Below are positions 53,211-62,531 of a DNA stretch of 64,000 nucleotides, piece by piece; position 1 is the stretch's first letter; the number at the start of each line of letters is the position of its first letter. Both the position numbers and the translations under genes were made by a program. Source of the stretch: Colwellia marinimaniae (GTDB taxonomy: Bacteria > Pseudomonadota > Gammaproteobacteria > Enterobacterales > Alteromonadaceae); NCBI RefSeq assembly GCF_002207865.1, contig NZ_BDQM01000005.1:124001-188000 (forward strand). Reading direction: 5' to 3'. The notes beneath the pieces were generated by a model, which saw only the letters and a program-made list of their open reading frames with translations, was not told where the DNA came from and made no database searches.

Positions 53211-54770
53211 CTAAATCTTCTGCAGACCATACTGTTTAATTTTATCAATTAATTCTCTATTACTGGGTAACGCCGATAGGTACTTTTTAGTAAGCTGAAC
53301 ATTTTCACTAAAAAATTGATGCGCCATTTCTTCATTGACAAACTTGCGTGACACTTCATTTTCTTGGGTTTCAAAGCCCATACCATAGAGCACATATTGC
53401 CAACTTGACGAAGGAAAAACCTCTTCAACATGGTGAAAGTCTTGCGGTCCTGGCGGTTGATGTTTCCATAAGGTTAATAACTCTTGTAGACTTTCAGGGA
53501 TGGTTTCAGCATTACAATTATCTCGCCAATAAGCAGAGTCGGTTCTTTTGGTTAAAATATAGTGCAGCTTCAAAAACTCTATAATACGCTGCCAACGATA
53601 GAGGAATTGTTTATTATAACGTTTGGCGACTATGTCCATGGTTTCGCGTGTGGCGGGCATTTCGCGACTTATTTTAGCCGCAGCTAGCTCAACTAAGACT
53701 AAAGCTGAAGCTTCAAGTGGCTCTAAAAATCCAGATGCCATACCGATAGCGACACAGTTTTTATGCCAAAATTTTTCTCTATGTCCGGGATTAAAGCTTA
53801 TTTTTCTTACCTTAAGTTTATCTGTTTCAGCTTTACCAATGGAAGATTCAATATAAGCGCGTAACTCACTTTCAGCATCTTTATCATTAGTATGCTCGCT
53901 TGAGTAAACATAACCTACCCCTCGTCTTGAAGGTAAGCCTATATCCCAAATCCAGCCTGAGCTTTGCGCTGTTGATATAGTATGGGAAGCAATGGCACTA
54001 TTTTCGTCAGGATAAGGCACTTGTACGGCCAAGGCAGTATCATTAAATAAGATGTGTTTTTTGCTAATAAACGGCACATCAAAATGCTTGCCTAATAATA
54101 TTGAAGAAAAACCTGAGCAATCAATAAATAAATCGCCCGCGATATCACCGTGCTCTTTTGTTGCAACTGAGGCAATATCACCATTGTCAGCTGAGTTTAT
54201 TGCAGTTACATGGTCGACAACATGCTTAACGCCTAGTTTTTCAATACAGTGTTTTTGCAAGAGCTGAGCTAATTTAACCGCATTAAGATGATAAGCATAA
54301 TTAGCTATACCAGCATATTCAGGTGTTGAAATGAGTTTAGGGGCACGGCCTTGTTCACAGAGATATCCTTGATAACTGACGGCATCAGCAAATGAAATTT
54401 CGCCTCGATGTTTCTGCCAGGGAAATACCAGGTCTGTTTTGGTATAACCCTGCGGTAATACTAACGGGTGATAATAATAGTCGTCTTCAGCGCCGGTAAC
54501 CCACTTGGAAAATTTAGCTCCTTGTTTAAATGAGGCTTCACATTCTCTAAATAGTTCAGTTTCAGATATGCCGATTTTATCTAAGGTTTCTCGCATGGTT
54601 GGCCAAGTTCCCTCTCCCACACCAACAGTATTCACCTCAGGCGACTCTATTAAAGTCACTTGCAAACCCGATGCAGACTTTGAATTATGCTCTGCGGCAA
54701 TGACACCTGCGGTTAACCAACCGGCAGTGCCTCCACCTACGATAACAATATTTTTAATGACTTTACTCAT
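53211..54770 (-). CDS. Tryptophan-halogenase-family flavoprotein (3 of 3), divergent subgroup
   Basis: A 519-residue member of the same superfamily but of a different branch. The FAD loop GGGTAG and the Lys in EASFKQGAKF remain. The other motifs differ: VGEGTWP replaces GEATIP, the tryptophan motif reads GWIWDIGLPSRRGVG (Gly for Pro), and the Glu-Ser pair is replaced by EPLEASALVL. Loss of the Ser partner makes classical halogenation doubtful. GGGGGAG precedes the ATG. A LacI-type operator (TGTAAGCGCTTTCA) lies about 190 bp upstream. It is convergent with the second halogenase-like gene. Confidence 0.87.
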   Translation of the reverse strand: MSKVIKNIVIVGGGTAGWLTAGVIAAEHNSKSASGLQVTLIESPEVNTVGVGEGTWPTMRETLDKIGISETELFRECEASFKQGAKFSKWVTGAEDDYYYHPLVLPQGYTKTDLVFPWQKHRGEISFADAVSYQGYLCEQGRAPKLISTPEYAGIANYAYHLNAVKLAQLLQKHCIEKLGVKHVVDHVTAINSADNGDIASVATKEHGDIAGDLFIDCSGFSSILLGKHFDVPFISKKHILFNDTALAVQVPYPDENSAIASHTISTAQSSGWIWDIGLPSRRGVGYVYSSEHTNDKDAESELRAYIESSIGKAETDKLKVRKISFNPGHREKFWHKNCVAIGMASGFLEPLEASALVLVELAAAKISREMPATRETMDIVAKRYNKQFLYRWQRIIEFLKLHYILTKRTDSAYWRDNCNAETIPESLQELLTLWKHQPPGPQDFHHVEEVFPSSSWQYVLYGMGFETQENEVSRKFVNEEMAHQFFSENVQLTKKYLSALPSNRELIDKIKQYGLQKI

Positions 54771-54958
54771 AGCTCCCCCGATTAAAGATACTGGTCAGTT
54801 GTGGCTACTCTAGGTCGCCTGTTTTGCACTATCCGATATTATTTTCACAACTAAAAATGTAATGTGAACACACCTTACGTTTTAACCACGCAGGAGCAAA
54901 TACCTTAGCCATTGCCGCCCCATTATTTAATGGTCGACAACGTAAATTATAACGCCAA

Positions 54959-54972
54959 TGTAAGCGCTTTCA
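54959..54972. promoter_or_regulatory. LacI-type operator upstream of the third halogenase-like gene
   Basis: TGTAAGCGCTTTCA, one base off the perfect palindrome. It lies in the 600-bp divergent gap (54771-55369), in which no other feature was recognised. Confidence 0.65.
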
Positions 54973-55369
54973 TTTAAAACTAATTATTTTAATTAAGCAA
55001 GGCATTTATCGATTAAGGATTGCGTAGTTAGCAGAGAAAATTAGTAGCTTACTTTATTTACTTATATTGATAGCTTGTCTAAAACATGAGCCTGAAATGA
55101 GCCTCAGCAATTTTCATGGTTGTTTAACATTTTTGTCATTTGCCATTTTCGCTGAAGCTGACAAATATCAGTGGCCAAATAATGCCTTTGCTTCGTTGCC
55201 AAACACCTGATGCCGTATAGGGGAATTTCAAGTTAGAGCAGATAAATTTTGGCAGCCGGTGTTAATTTAAAAGTTTCTTAGATACTTTTATTTAGTTTAT
55301 TGATAAACAAGATTTTTAGCTGCTTTCTACTAAAGTTAGGCTTACTAACTCCCCCCTTTAGGTTTAGCC

Positions 55370-56569
55370 ATGGCTGCACCCTCATTTTTTGATAACAATG
55401 ACTTTATGCCGCACGGTATGTGTTATTTATGGCAAGCCGATATTCTATGGACTTCGGTTATTTCGGATGTATTAACCGGTCTGGCTTACTTTTCCATTAC
55501 CGCCGCGGTTATCATTTTTGTTAAGAAGCGACAAGACTTACCTTACCCCTGGTTCTTTTTATTAGCTGGCTCAGTTATTTTTCTTGCCTGTGGTACATCC
55601 CATCTGATCAGTGCCATGGTTATATGGGAGCCAATCTATGGTATTTCAGCAATCGTTAAGGCAATAACGGCAGTAACTTCGGTGGCTACCGGTATTGTTA
55701 TATGGTTTATTTTACCTTTTTTTATTCGCTTGCCGAGCCCATCAATGTTAGAGAAAAAGAACCAAGCATTGCAAGACTCGCTGAACAAGTTAAACCTTGC
55801 GCAATTATCATTGATTGAATCTAAGAAAATGGCTTCATTGGGAGGGTTAGTTGCTGGCGTCGCCCATGAAATTAATACCCCTTTAGGTATATCAATAACC
55901 GCTGTATCACACTTAATAGACACCACAGATGAACTTGCCAATCACTTTATACTGAAACAGATATCCAGTAAAGAATTTAGCCGTTACATAGAACAAACAA
56001 AGCTTAGTACTAATTTAATTAAAATTAATTTACAGCGTTCAGCTGATTTGATTAATAATTTCAAGTTAGTTGCGGTTGATCAGTCCGACAAAAACCTTCG
56101 TTTATTTCAAGTAAAAAAATATACAAATAAAATTCTGAGTAATCTGCACCCAGTATTAGAAAAGAAACACTGCGCGTTGACCTTAAAATGTGCTGACGAT
56201 ATAACGCTTTGGGGAGACCCTGGAGTTTTAACCCAAATCATTACCAATTTAGTGATGAACTCGGTAATTCATGCCTTTGAAAATACCAACAAAAGGAATA
56301 TTACTATCGAAATCACCACAACAGAGCCATTTCTGCTCTTGACTTATACTGACTCGGGCTGTGGCATAAATGAGCAAGTTCAACAGAAAATATTTGAACC
56401 ATTTTTCACCACTAGGCGTGCTAAAGGCAGTAGTGGCTTAGGCATGCATATTGTTTTCAACCTGGTAACTCAGTCATTAAAAGGAACTATTGATTGTATT
56501 AGTCACTTAGGCCAAGGTACTCAGTTTATTTTGAAGTTTCCTTTTGATACCAGAGACAATTCGACCTGA
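55370..56569 (+). CDS. Histidine kinase with ethylene-receptor-like membrane domain
   Basis: A 399-residue sensor kinase. The N-terminal domain (residues 20-120, three membrane helices) matches the ethylene-binding domain of plant ETR1: ISDVLTGLAYFSI corresponds to ETR1 ISDFFIAIAYFSI, with Asp33 and Tyr40, and LACGTSHLI carries Cys74 and His78, equal to the copper-binding Cys65 and His69. ETR1 Pro36 is Thr44 here. A coiled coil (about 125-150) leads to the H-box (VAGVAHEINTPLG, His166), N-box (ITNLVMNSVIHAF) and G-boxes (DSGCGI, GSSGLGMHIV). There is no GAF, PAS or receiver domain, and no response regulator gene is adjacent. Ligand is unproven. Confidence 0.87.
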   Translation: MAAPSFFDNNDFMPHGMCYLWQADILWTSVISDVLTGLAYFSITAAVIIFVKKRQDLPYPWFFLLAGSVIFLACGTSHLISAMVIWEPIYGISAIVKAITAVTSVATGIVIWFILPFFIRLPSPSMLEKKNQALQDSLNKLNLAQLSLIESKKMASLGGLVAGVAHEINTPLGISITAVSHLIDTTDELANHFILKQISSKEFSRYIEQTKLSTNLIKINLQRSADLINNFKLVAVDQSDKNLRLFQVKKYTNKILSNLHPVLEKKHCALTLKCADDITLWGDPGVLTQIITNLVMNSVIHAFENTNKRNITIEITTTEPFLLLTYTDSGCGINEQVQQKIFEPFFTTRRAKGSSGLGMHIVFNLVTQSLKGTIDCISHLGQGTQFILKFPFDTRDNST

Positions 56570-56821
56570 GCAAGGTAAAGCCTTAGCAACAAGGAAATAA
56601 AATCGCGATACTGCCAACGAGCATAACAAGGGTAAACTAACCTCTATTATTGCTGACAGCACAGCTCAATGTGACTTTTAACCGCAGGAATATTGATGAC
56701 GATTAAGTATTACTAAACAAGCCAGATAGGCGTAAGGTGGCTGTTAATTAATTTATTCGCTCATCAAGCTGTCTTAGCTGTCTATCAGTTTGATGAGCGA
56801 ATATGAAAGCAATTTGACTAA

Positions 56822-56861
56822 TAAAAAATCAGCCGAACAGCAAAAATGCATATTCAGCTGA
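56822..56861 (-). terminator. Terminator of the second GH3 gene
   Basis: On the minus strand, TCAGCTGAA (56861-56853) pairs with TTCGGCTGA (56837-56829), one mismatch, followed by TTTTTTAT. A separate perfect 12-bp stem (56756-56767 with 56790-56801) lies further on without a T run. Nothing else was found in 56570-56886. Confidence 0.7.
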
Positions 56862-56886
56862 CTTACTTCCTACAACGACTTAATGA

Positions 56887-59532
56887 TTACTGACAAGAAA
56901 TATTAGCTTGCTCTAGGTTATTAGGTCTAATATAGACATCAGTAAAATCAATGCTAAATTGCGCTATTGTATGCAATGAAAATGGACTAAAAATATTACT
57001 CATATCAGCGCCATTTTTTTCAAAGCATTGTAAATCAATATTGAGGGTGTGCCATTGGTTAAGCTTTAACGATGACAATTCCTTGCTTATATTGACCTGG
57101 CCCTGGCATTGCTCACCACAACTCATAGATAAATAAACCTGCGGCATTACTAAATTTTTCTGCTCAGTCAAACGCACTGTTAACTCTAGGGTCGAATTAG
57201 CCTTACTATAGGGTGTTAGATCAGTGGCAGAGCTACTGGTAAAAGCAATCAAACCCTTTTCAGAGCCATTAAATAGCACTCTTCTGGCATCTTCTTGCAC
57301 ATCTCTATCAATAGTGCGCAAATATAGCGCTTTATTTTCAATAATGCTGCTGGTCATAGCATTAGTAGCATGACTATCAGAAATCATCATTTTCCATGGC
57401 GATTTCACCGAGCTTTCAAAAAGGGTAATACTTGGTAAGCTTGTCGTAGTTTTGTCAGTACTAACATCTAAGTCATCGGCTAATACATTCGGCTCACCAT
57501 AACTCAAACCAAAACCATAAGGCAATAATGGCTGATAATTGTCATCAAAACGATTTACCCTAGTTTGATTAGCTGTTGCTGGCCAAGAATAAGACAGTTT
57601 ACCGGTAAAATCATGGTTAATGTCACCGTTGGCTTTGCTGAACAGCACATCGGCTACAGCAACACCTTCGGAACCGGGTAACCATACCGCGACAAATGCA
57701 TCAGAGGCATTAAGCTCAGCATTAATCCACAGAGGACGACCACTTATAAATAAAGACACAACTTTTATACCATCGGCTTTAAGACGTTTTAACAAAGCAA
57801 GGTCTTGTTTAACTCCTTGTTGATATTCTAAATTTTCTATATCACCTACGCCTTCGGCATAAGGTTCTTCACCAAAAACGACAATAGCGACATCAGGCTT
57901 AGTGTTATAGTGACCATCAATATTGAGTTCAACACTACCGCCTTGAGTATTAACCTGCTGCTTAATACCCTGATAAATAGAGCTGCCACCGGGGAAGTCA
58001 TCATTAAAGTTATTAGTACCTTGCCAAGTAATAGACCAACCACCTGATTGCTTGCCAATATTATCAGCACCATCACCAGCAACAAGAATATGTTGATTGG
58101 CTAATAAAGGTAATAAGTTACCCTTATTTTTCAGTAAAACTAACGACTCTCTTACCGCTTGTCGGGCAACTTCTCTGTGTTCAATAGCGCCAATTAAATG
58201 TATTTTCCCGGATAAAGCTCTATTTACTGGGCTTGGTTTATCAAAGAGCCCTGCTCTAAATTTAACCCGTAAAATTCGACTGACCGCATCATCAATTCGA
58301 GTTTGTGCAATTTCACCACTTTTAACTTGCTTGATGGTATTTTCATAAAGTGGCCGCCAAGCATCCGTTGGCACCATAAAAATATCTAGGCCGGCATTTA
58401 CCGCTTGTGGACAGCTTTCATTTGAACAACCTTTAACTTGTCCATGACCATTCCAGTCACCAACAACAAAACCATCAAAGCCCATTTTTCCTTTTAATAC
58501 ATCCGTTATTAGGTATTTATTGCCATGAATCTTGCTACCGTGCCAGCTATTGAAAGATGCCATAACTGATTGAGCGCCAGCAGTTAAACCGCCAACGTAA
58601 CCTTGACCATGAATATCGAGTAACGCCTGCTCTGCTGAAAGGTTGTTGCCTTGATCGTCGCCGCCATCGGTACCACCGTCACCGATAAAGTGTTTTATGG
58701 TACTAATAACACGATTGTCACCAAGGAAGTCTTTGTCCGCAGCACCCTGCAAACCTTTTACTATGGCAGCAGAGTATGCTCTAACAATCTCTGGATCTTC
58801 AGAGTAACCTTCATAGGTTCTGCCCCAACGATCATCGCGCACGACGGCAACCGTAGGTGCAAAAACCCAATCAATACCCGTGACCCTCACTTCTATTGCG
58901 GTGATTGCAGCGATTTTTTCAATCAAATCAGGGTTATTAGCTGCCCCTAAGCCGATGTTATGAGGAAACAAGGTAGCACCAATAACATTATTATGTCCGT
59001 GCACCGCATCTGTGCCCCACATTGTTGGGATGCTATTACCGTCTAAACTATCATCGATTGATGCTTGGTACATGGCTTCAGCTAAATTGACCCAATCACT
59101 TGGTGTAGCATGTTTATCATTATTAGGAAAAGCACCACCACCATTTAAATATGAACCAAAGCCATATTTACGCATATCTTCAACCGTGATATCTCGTATT
59201 TCTGGTTGGATCATTTGCGCAATTTTTTGCTCAAGTGTCATTGTCGCGAGTAAGGATGCTACTTTTCTTTCAATATCAGCATTCGTTTTAACGGCTATAT
59301 CAAGTTTTGGCCAAATACTAATATTGGCTGACGTTTTTGCTAGCAATGAAGACGCAGCGCTTTGCTCAGGCTTTATCTCCGCTACTGATTCTTGCTTATT
59401 GCCATTACAGCCAACAAGTAGTGAAGAAATAGCCAAGCATAGTATGCTGGTTTTAAGCTTATTACTATTTAACGCTTGGCTTCTTAACCTTTTACTTTTT
59501 AGCTTATTATCAATAAATTTTTCATTTGTCAT
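56887..59532 (-). CDS. GH3 exo-beta-glucanase/beta-glucosidase lipoprotein
   Basis: An 881-residue GH3 enzyme with a lipoprotein signal (LVGC, Cys42) after a long basic N terminus. The barrel domain holds PTMWGTDAVHGHNNV, DDRWGRTYEGYSEDPEIV, the IKHFIGDG loop and the nucleophile Asp359 (VVGDWNGHG). The second domain shows GGWSITWQGTNN and GEEPYAEGVGD. A C-terminal beta domain (about 720-880) resembles the extra domain of marine ExoP-type exo-1,3/1,4-beta-glucanases. It would release glucose from glucan ends. It follows the FHS transporter by 51 bp on the same strand, so liberated glucose has a matched carrier. Confidence 0.94.
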   Translation of the reverse strand: MTNEKFIDNKLKSKRLRSQALNSNKLKTSILCLAISSLLVGCNGNKQESVAEIKPEQSAASSLLAKTSANISIWPKLDIAVKTNADIERKVASLLATMTLEQKIAQMIQPEIRDITVEDMRKYGFGSYLNGGGAFPNNDKHATPSDWVNLAEAMYQASIDDSLDGNSIPTMWGTDAVHGHNNVIGATLFPHNIGLGAANNPDLIEKIAAITAIEVRVTGIDWVFAPTVAVVRDDRWGRTYEGYSEDPEIVRAYSAAIVKGLQGAADKDFLGDNRVISTIKHFIGDGGTDGGDDQGNNLSAEQALLDIHGQGYVGGLTAGAQSVMASFNSWHGSKIHGNKYLITDVLKGKMGFDGFVVGDWNGHGQVKGCSNESCPQAVNAGLDIFMVPTDAWRPLYENTIKQVKSGEIAQTRIDDAVSRILRVKFRAGLFDKPSPVNRALSGKIHLIGAIEHREVARQAVRESLVLLKNKGNLLPLLANQHILVAGDGADNIGKQSGGWSITWQGTNNFNDDFPGGSSIYQGIKQQVNTQGGSVELNIDGHYNTKPDVAIVVFGEEPYAEGVGDIENLEYQQGVKQDLALLKRLKADGIKVVSLFISGRPLWINAELNASDAFVAVWLPGSEGVAVADVLFSKANGDINHDFTGKLSYSWPATANQTRVNRFDDNYQPLLPYGFGLSYGEPNVLADDLDVSTDKTTTSLPSITLFESSVKSPWKMMISDSHATNAMTSSIIENKALYLRTIDRDVQEDARRVLFNGSEKGLIAFTSSSATDLTPYSKANSTLELTVRLTEQKNLVMPQVYLSMSCGEQCQGQVNISKELSSLKLNQWHTLNIDLQCFEKNGADMSNIFSPFSLHTIAQFSIDFTDVYIRPNNLEQANISCQ

Positions 59533-59583
59533 AGTGTTACTTCTTATTCATATTAATAGCTAGAACGTGGTGATAAGCCACTC

Positions 59584-60849
59584 TTATTTGGCAATGTCTT
59601 TTACTTTACTGCCGGATAGACCGTAATAGGCGATAAAGAAATAGCAAAATATAGGTAAGAGAAACGCCGGTTGTACACCAACACTGTCAGCAAGTAGCCC
59701 TTGAGCAAGAGGAATAATGGCTCCGCCAACAATCGCTAAGCATAAAATACCTGAAGCTTGACTGGTATGTTTACCTAAGCCTTGGATGGCTAAACTGAAA
59801 ATTGTTGGGAATATAATTGAATTACATAAACCAACCAGTAAAATTGCCACCATGGCAAGTGTACCCGATGAGAAAACAGCCACTAAAATCAGTATAACGG
59901 CCAGTGTTGCGTTAAAGCATAACGCTTTGCCTGCAGCTATTTTTTGCATAACGGCTGCACCGATAAAACGCCCCACCATGGCACCGCCCCAATAATAGGC
60001 GATATATTTTGCCGCTTGCGATTCTTCTAGACCAGCAATATTAGGGTCAGCAAAGAAGCTGACTAAAAAGCTACCAATGGATACTTCAGCACCAACATAA
60101 ACGAAGATGCCAACAGCGCCGAGTACCAAATGACGATATTGCCACGCACTACCACTCTCTTCATCTTGGCTTTTTTCTTCTTCCTCAACGGGTGACACGT
60201 TAGGTAGCTTTATCCAAGCAAAAATTGCGGCCAGCAGTAACAACATAGCGGCAAGAAAAACATAAGGCATTTGTACTGCTTCTGCAGACCCTTGTGCAGA
60301 TAGTGCATCCGCTGCTTCATTTAAAATCAACAAGGCGCCAAAAAATGGCGCTATGGTAGTACCTAAGGCATTAAAAGCTTGAGTCATGGTTAAACGAGAT
60401 GAAGCCGTTTTAGCCTCACCCAGCATGCTTACATAAGGATTAGCTGATACTTGCAACAAGGTAATGCCACTGGCAAGTATAAATAGTGCCATTAAGAAAA
60501 CAGGGTAGCTATGCATAGAGGCTGCGGGGTAAAAACATAAGCAACCAATGGCAGCAATAATTAATCCTAAAACAATGCCCTTTTGGTAACCAAGCTTTTT
60601 AACTATTGCGCCGGCGGGCAGTGAAACAAGAAAATAAGCACCAAAGAAACAAAACTGAACTAACATGGCCTGACTATAAGATAAATCAAAAACACCTTTT
60701 AAATGCGGAATTAAAATATCATTTAAACAGGTAATAAATCCCCACATAAAAAATAATGACGTTAATGACGTTAGTGCAAAAGAAAAGTTATTGTTTTGCG
60801 GCACATCACTCACCTGATTGAAAGTACCTGAATTTGAATGCATTGACAT
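59584..60849 (-). CDS. FHS-family glucose/galactose:H+ symporter (GluP-like)
   Basis: A 421-residue MFS carrier with about twelve membrane helices, of the fucose-galactose-glucose (FHS) family. Diagnostic blocks are [21 protein letters not shown], split here as [12 protein letters not shown] and ILIPHLK, then [33 protein letters not shown] and the [21 protein letters not shown] region in parts. It probably imports glucose released by the GH3 protein encoded just downstream. GAGGGA precedes the ATG. It is divergent from GH1, with a perfect LacI-type operator between. Confidence 0.92.
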   Translation of the reverse strand: MSMHSNSGTFNQVSDVPQNNNFSFALTSLTSLFFMWGFITCLNDILIPHLKGVFDLSYSQAMLVQFCFFGAYFLVSLPAGAIVKKLGYQKGIVLGLIIAAIGCLCFYPAASMHSYPVFLMALFILASGITLLQVSANPYVSMLGEAKTASSRLTMTQAFNALGTTIAPFFGALLILNEAADALSAQGSAEAVQMPYVFLAAMLLLLAAIFAWIKLPNVSPVEEEEKSQDEESGSAWQYRHLVLGAVGIFVYVGAEVSIGSFLVSFFADPNIAGLEESQAAKYIAYYWGGAMVGRFIGAAVMQKIAAGKALCFNATLAVILILVAVFSSGTLAMVAILLVGLCNSIIFPTIFSLAIQGLGKHTSQASGILCLAIVGGAIIPLAQGLLADSVGVQPAFLLPIFCYFFIAYYGLSGSKVKDIAK

Positions 60850-61010
60850 ATTTCCCTCATTTTAATTTATTTTGTTTTATTACTTAATTTATTATCAAAC
60901 AACTAGGCGCAAATAAAATCATAAACTTATTACTTTCAATGACATATCGGCGTTAAAATTGAAATATCATGAAAGTGGTTGACCTAAGTCTTATAAAGCT
61001 CTAATCTAAA

Positions 61011-61024
61011 TGTAAGCGCTTACA
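61011..61024. promoter_or_regulatory. LacI-type operator between the FHS carrier and GH1
   Basis: A perfect TGTAAGCGCTTACA palindrome, 116 bp before the GH1 start and 162 bp before the FHS carrier start, able to control both directions. Confidence 0.8.
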
Positions 61025-61139
61025 TGGACATTAAAGAACATCTAGTTACTTTTTTCAACCTTTTTTATAACCGCTGACATAAAAATAAATTTAGATAATC
61101 GCCAAACTAATTTGGCTTAAATAAATAGGTATATAGTTA

Positions 61140-62471
61140 ATGACTGTCAAACTTACTTTACCCGCTCAATCTGAAATGCTTTCAAAAGATTTCATTTATG
61201 GTGTCGCCACGGCTTCGTTTCAAATAGAAGGCGGAGCAAATAATCGTCTACCCTGTATTTGGGACACATTTTGTGATACCCCCGGTAAAGTCGTTGATGG
61301 CTCAAATGGCGATATTGCCTGTGATCATTACAACCTTTGGCAACAAGATGTGGAATTAATTGCCTCTTTAGGCGTTGATGCCTATCGTTTATCTATTTCT
61401 TGGCCGCGGGTAATCAACGAATCTGGTGAACTAAACCCAGCCGGGGTCGATTATTACCTTAATATTTTAGATAGCTTAAAATCTAAAAATATTAAAGCCT
61501 TTGTCACACTTTATCATTGGGATCTACCTCAATACCTTGAAGATGAAGGTGGCTGGTTAAATAGAGCAACCGCTTATAAATTTAGAGATTATGCCGATAA
61601 AATTAGTCTAGCATTTGGCGATAGGGTTTATTCGTATGCTACGCTGAACGAACCTTTTTGTAGTGCCTTTTTAGGTTATGAAGCTGGCGTCCATGCACCC
61701 GGCATTGTTGGTAAAGAATTTGGTAAGAAAGCCGCTCATCATCTTTTACTTGCCCATGGTTTAGCTATGCAAGTACTGGTAAAAAACAGCCCAAACAGCC
61801 AAAATGGTATAGTGTTAAACTTTACCCCTGGTTACCCTGAATCGACATCGCTAGCCGATATAAAAGCAACAGCCTTTGCTGATGATTATTTTAACCAGTG
61901 GTATATCAAGCCAATATTTGACGGTGAGTATCCTGAAATTATGGCGCAACTACCCACGGCTCATCAACCTGAAATACATGAGGGTGATATGGCAATCATA
62001 GCCCACCCTACTGACTTTTTAGGGGTCAATTTCTATACTCGTGCTATATACCGTGCTGATGAAGATGAGCATTTTATACAGATAGATGCTCCAGAGCCTA
62101 GGACCGATATAGGTTGGGAGATTTATCCAAAAGCTTTTACTGAATTATTGGTTTCACTCAATGAAAAGTACACACTTCCTCCTATCTACATCACTGAAAA
62201 TGGCGCTGCAATAGCTGATAAACTTGTCGATGGTGCTGTAAATGATGTAGATCGTATAGATTATTATCAAAGTCATCTTAATGCTGTGCATGACGCTATT
62301 GAACAAGGCGTGCAAATTGATGGCTATTTTGCCTGGAGTTTAATGGACAACTTTGAATGGGCTGAAGGTTATTTAAAACGCTTTGGCATTGTTTATGTCG
62401 ATTACGACACACAAGTAAGAACCATTAAAGCCAGCGGACTTGCCTATAAAGCCCTAATAAGTAATAGATAA
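61140..62471 (+). CDS. bglA: GH1 beta-glucosidase
   Basis: A 443-residue cytoplasmic GH1 enzyme that hydrolyses cellobiose and short beta-glucosides. Acid/base Glu171 lies in TLNEP and nucleophile Glu353 in YITENGAA. Other GH1 blocks are FIYGVATASFQIEGG, DVELIASLGVDAYRLSISWPR in parts, VTLYHWDLPQ and WSLMDNFEWAEGY. No signal peptide is present. A GPH symporter gene follows 60 bp behind on the same strand, so the pair imports and splits a beta-glucoside. A LacI-type operator lies upstream. Confidence 0.96.
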   Translation: MTVKLTLPAQSEMLSKDFIYGVATASFQIEGGANNRLPCIWDTFCDTPGKVVDGSNGDIACDHYNLWQQDVELIASLGVDAYRLSISWPRVINESGELNPAGVDYYLNILDSLKSKNIKAFVTLYHWDLPQYLEDEGGWLNRATAYKFRDYADKISLAFGDRVYSYATLNEPFCSAFLGYEAGVHAPGIVGKEFGKKAAHHLLLAHGLAMQVLVKNSPNSQNGIVLNFTPGYPESTSLADIKATAFADDYFNQWYIKPIFDGEYPEIMAQLPTAHQPEIHEGDMAIIAHPTDFLGVNFYTRAIYRADEDEHFIQIDAPEPRTDIGWEIYPKAFTELLVSLNEKYTLPPIYITENGAAIADKLVDGAVNDVDRIDYYQSHLNAVHDAIEQGVQIDGYFAWSLMDNFEWAEGYLKRFGIVYVDYDTQVRTIKASGLAYKALISNR

Positions 62472-62531
62472 CGAATAGATAAACCAACTTTTTTGCCCAA
62501 ATGATTACAAGCTAAATGATAGGAAAAGCAA

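Noticed and set aside
59012..59563. 183-codon plus-strand frame opposite the second GH3 gene
   Set aside because: Antisense of the conserved GH3 N-terminal region; no ribosome site or domain.
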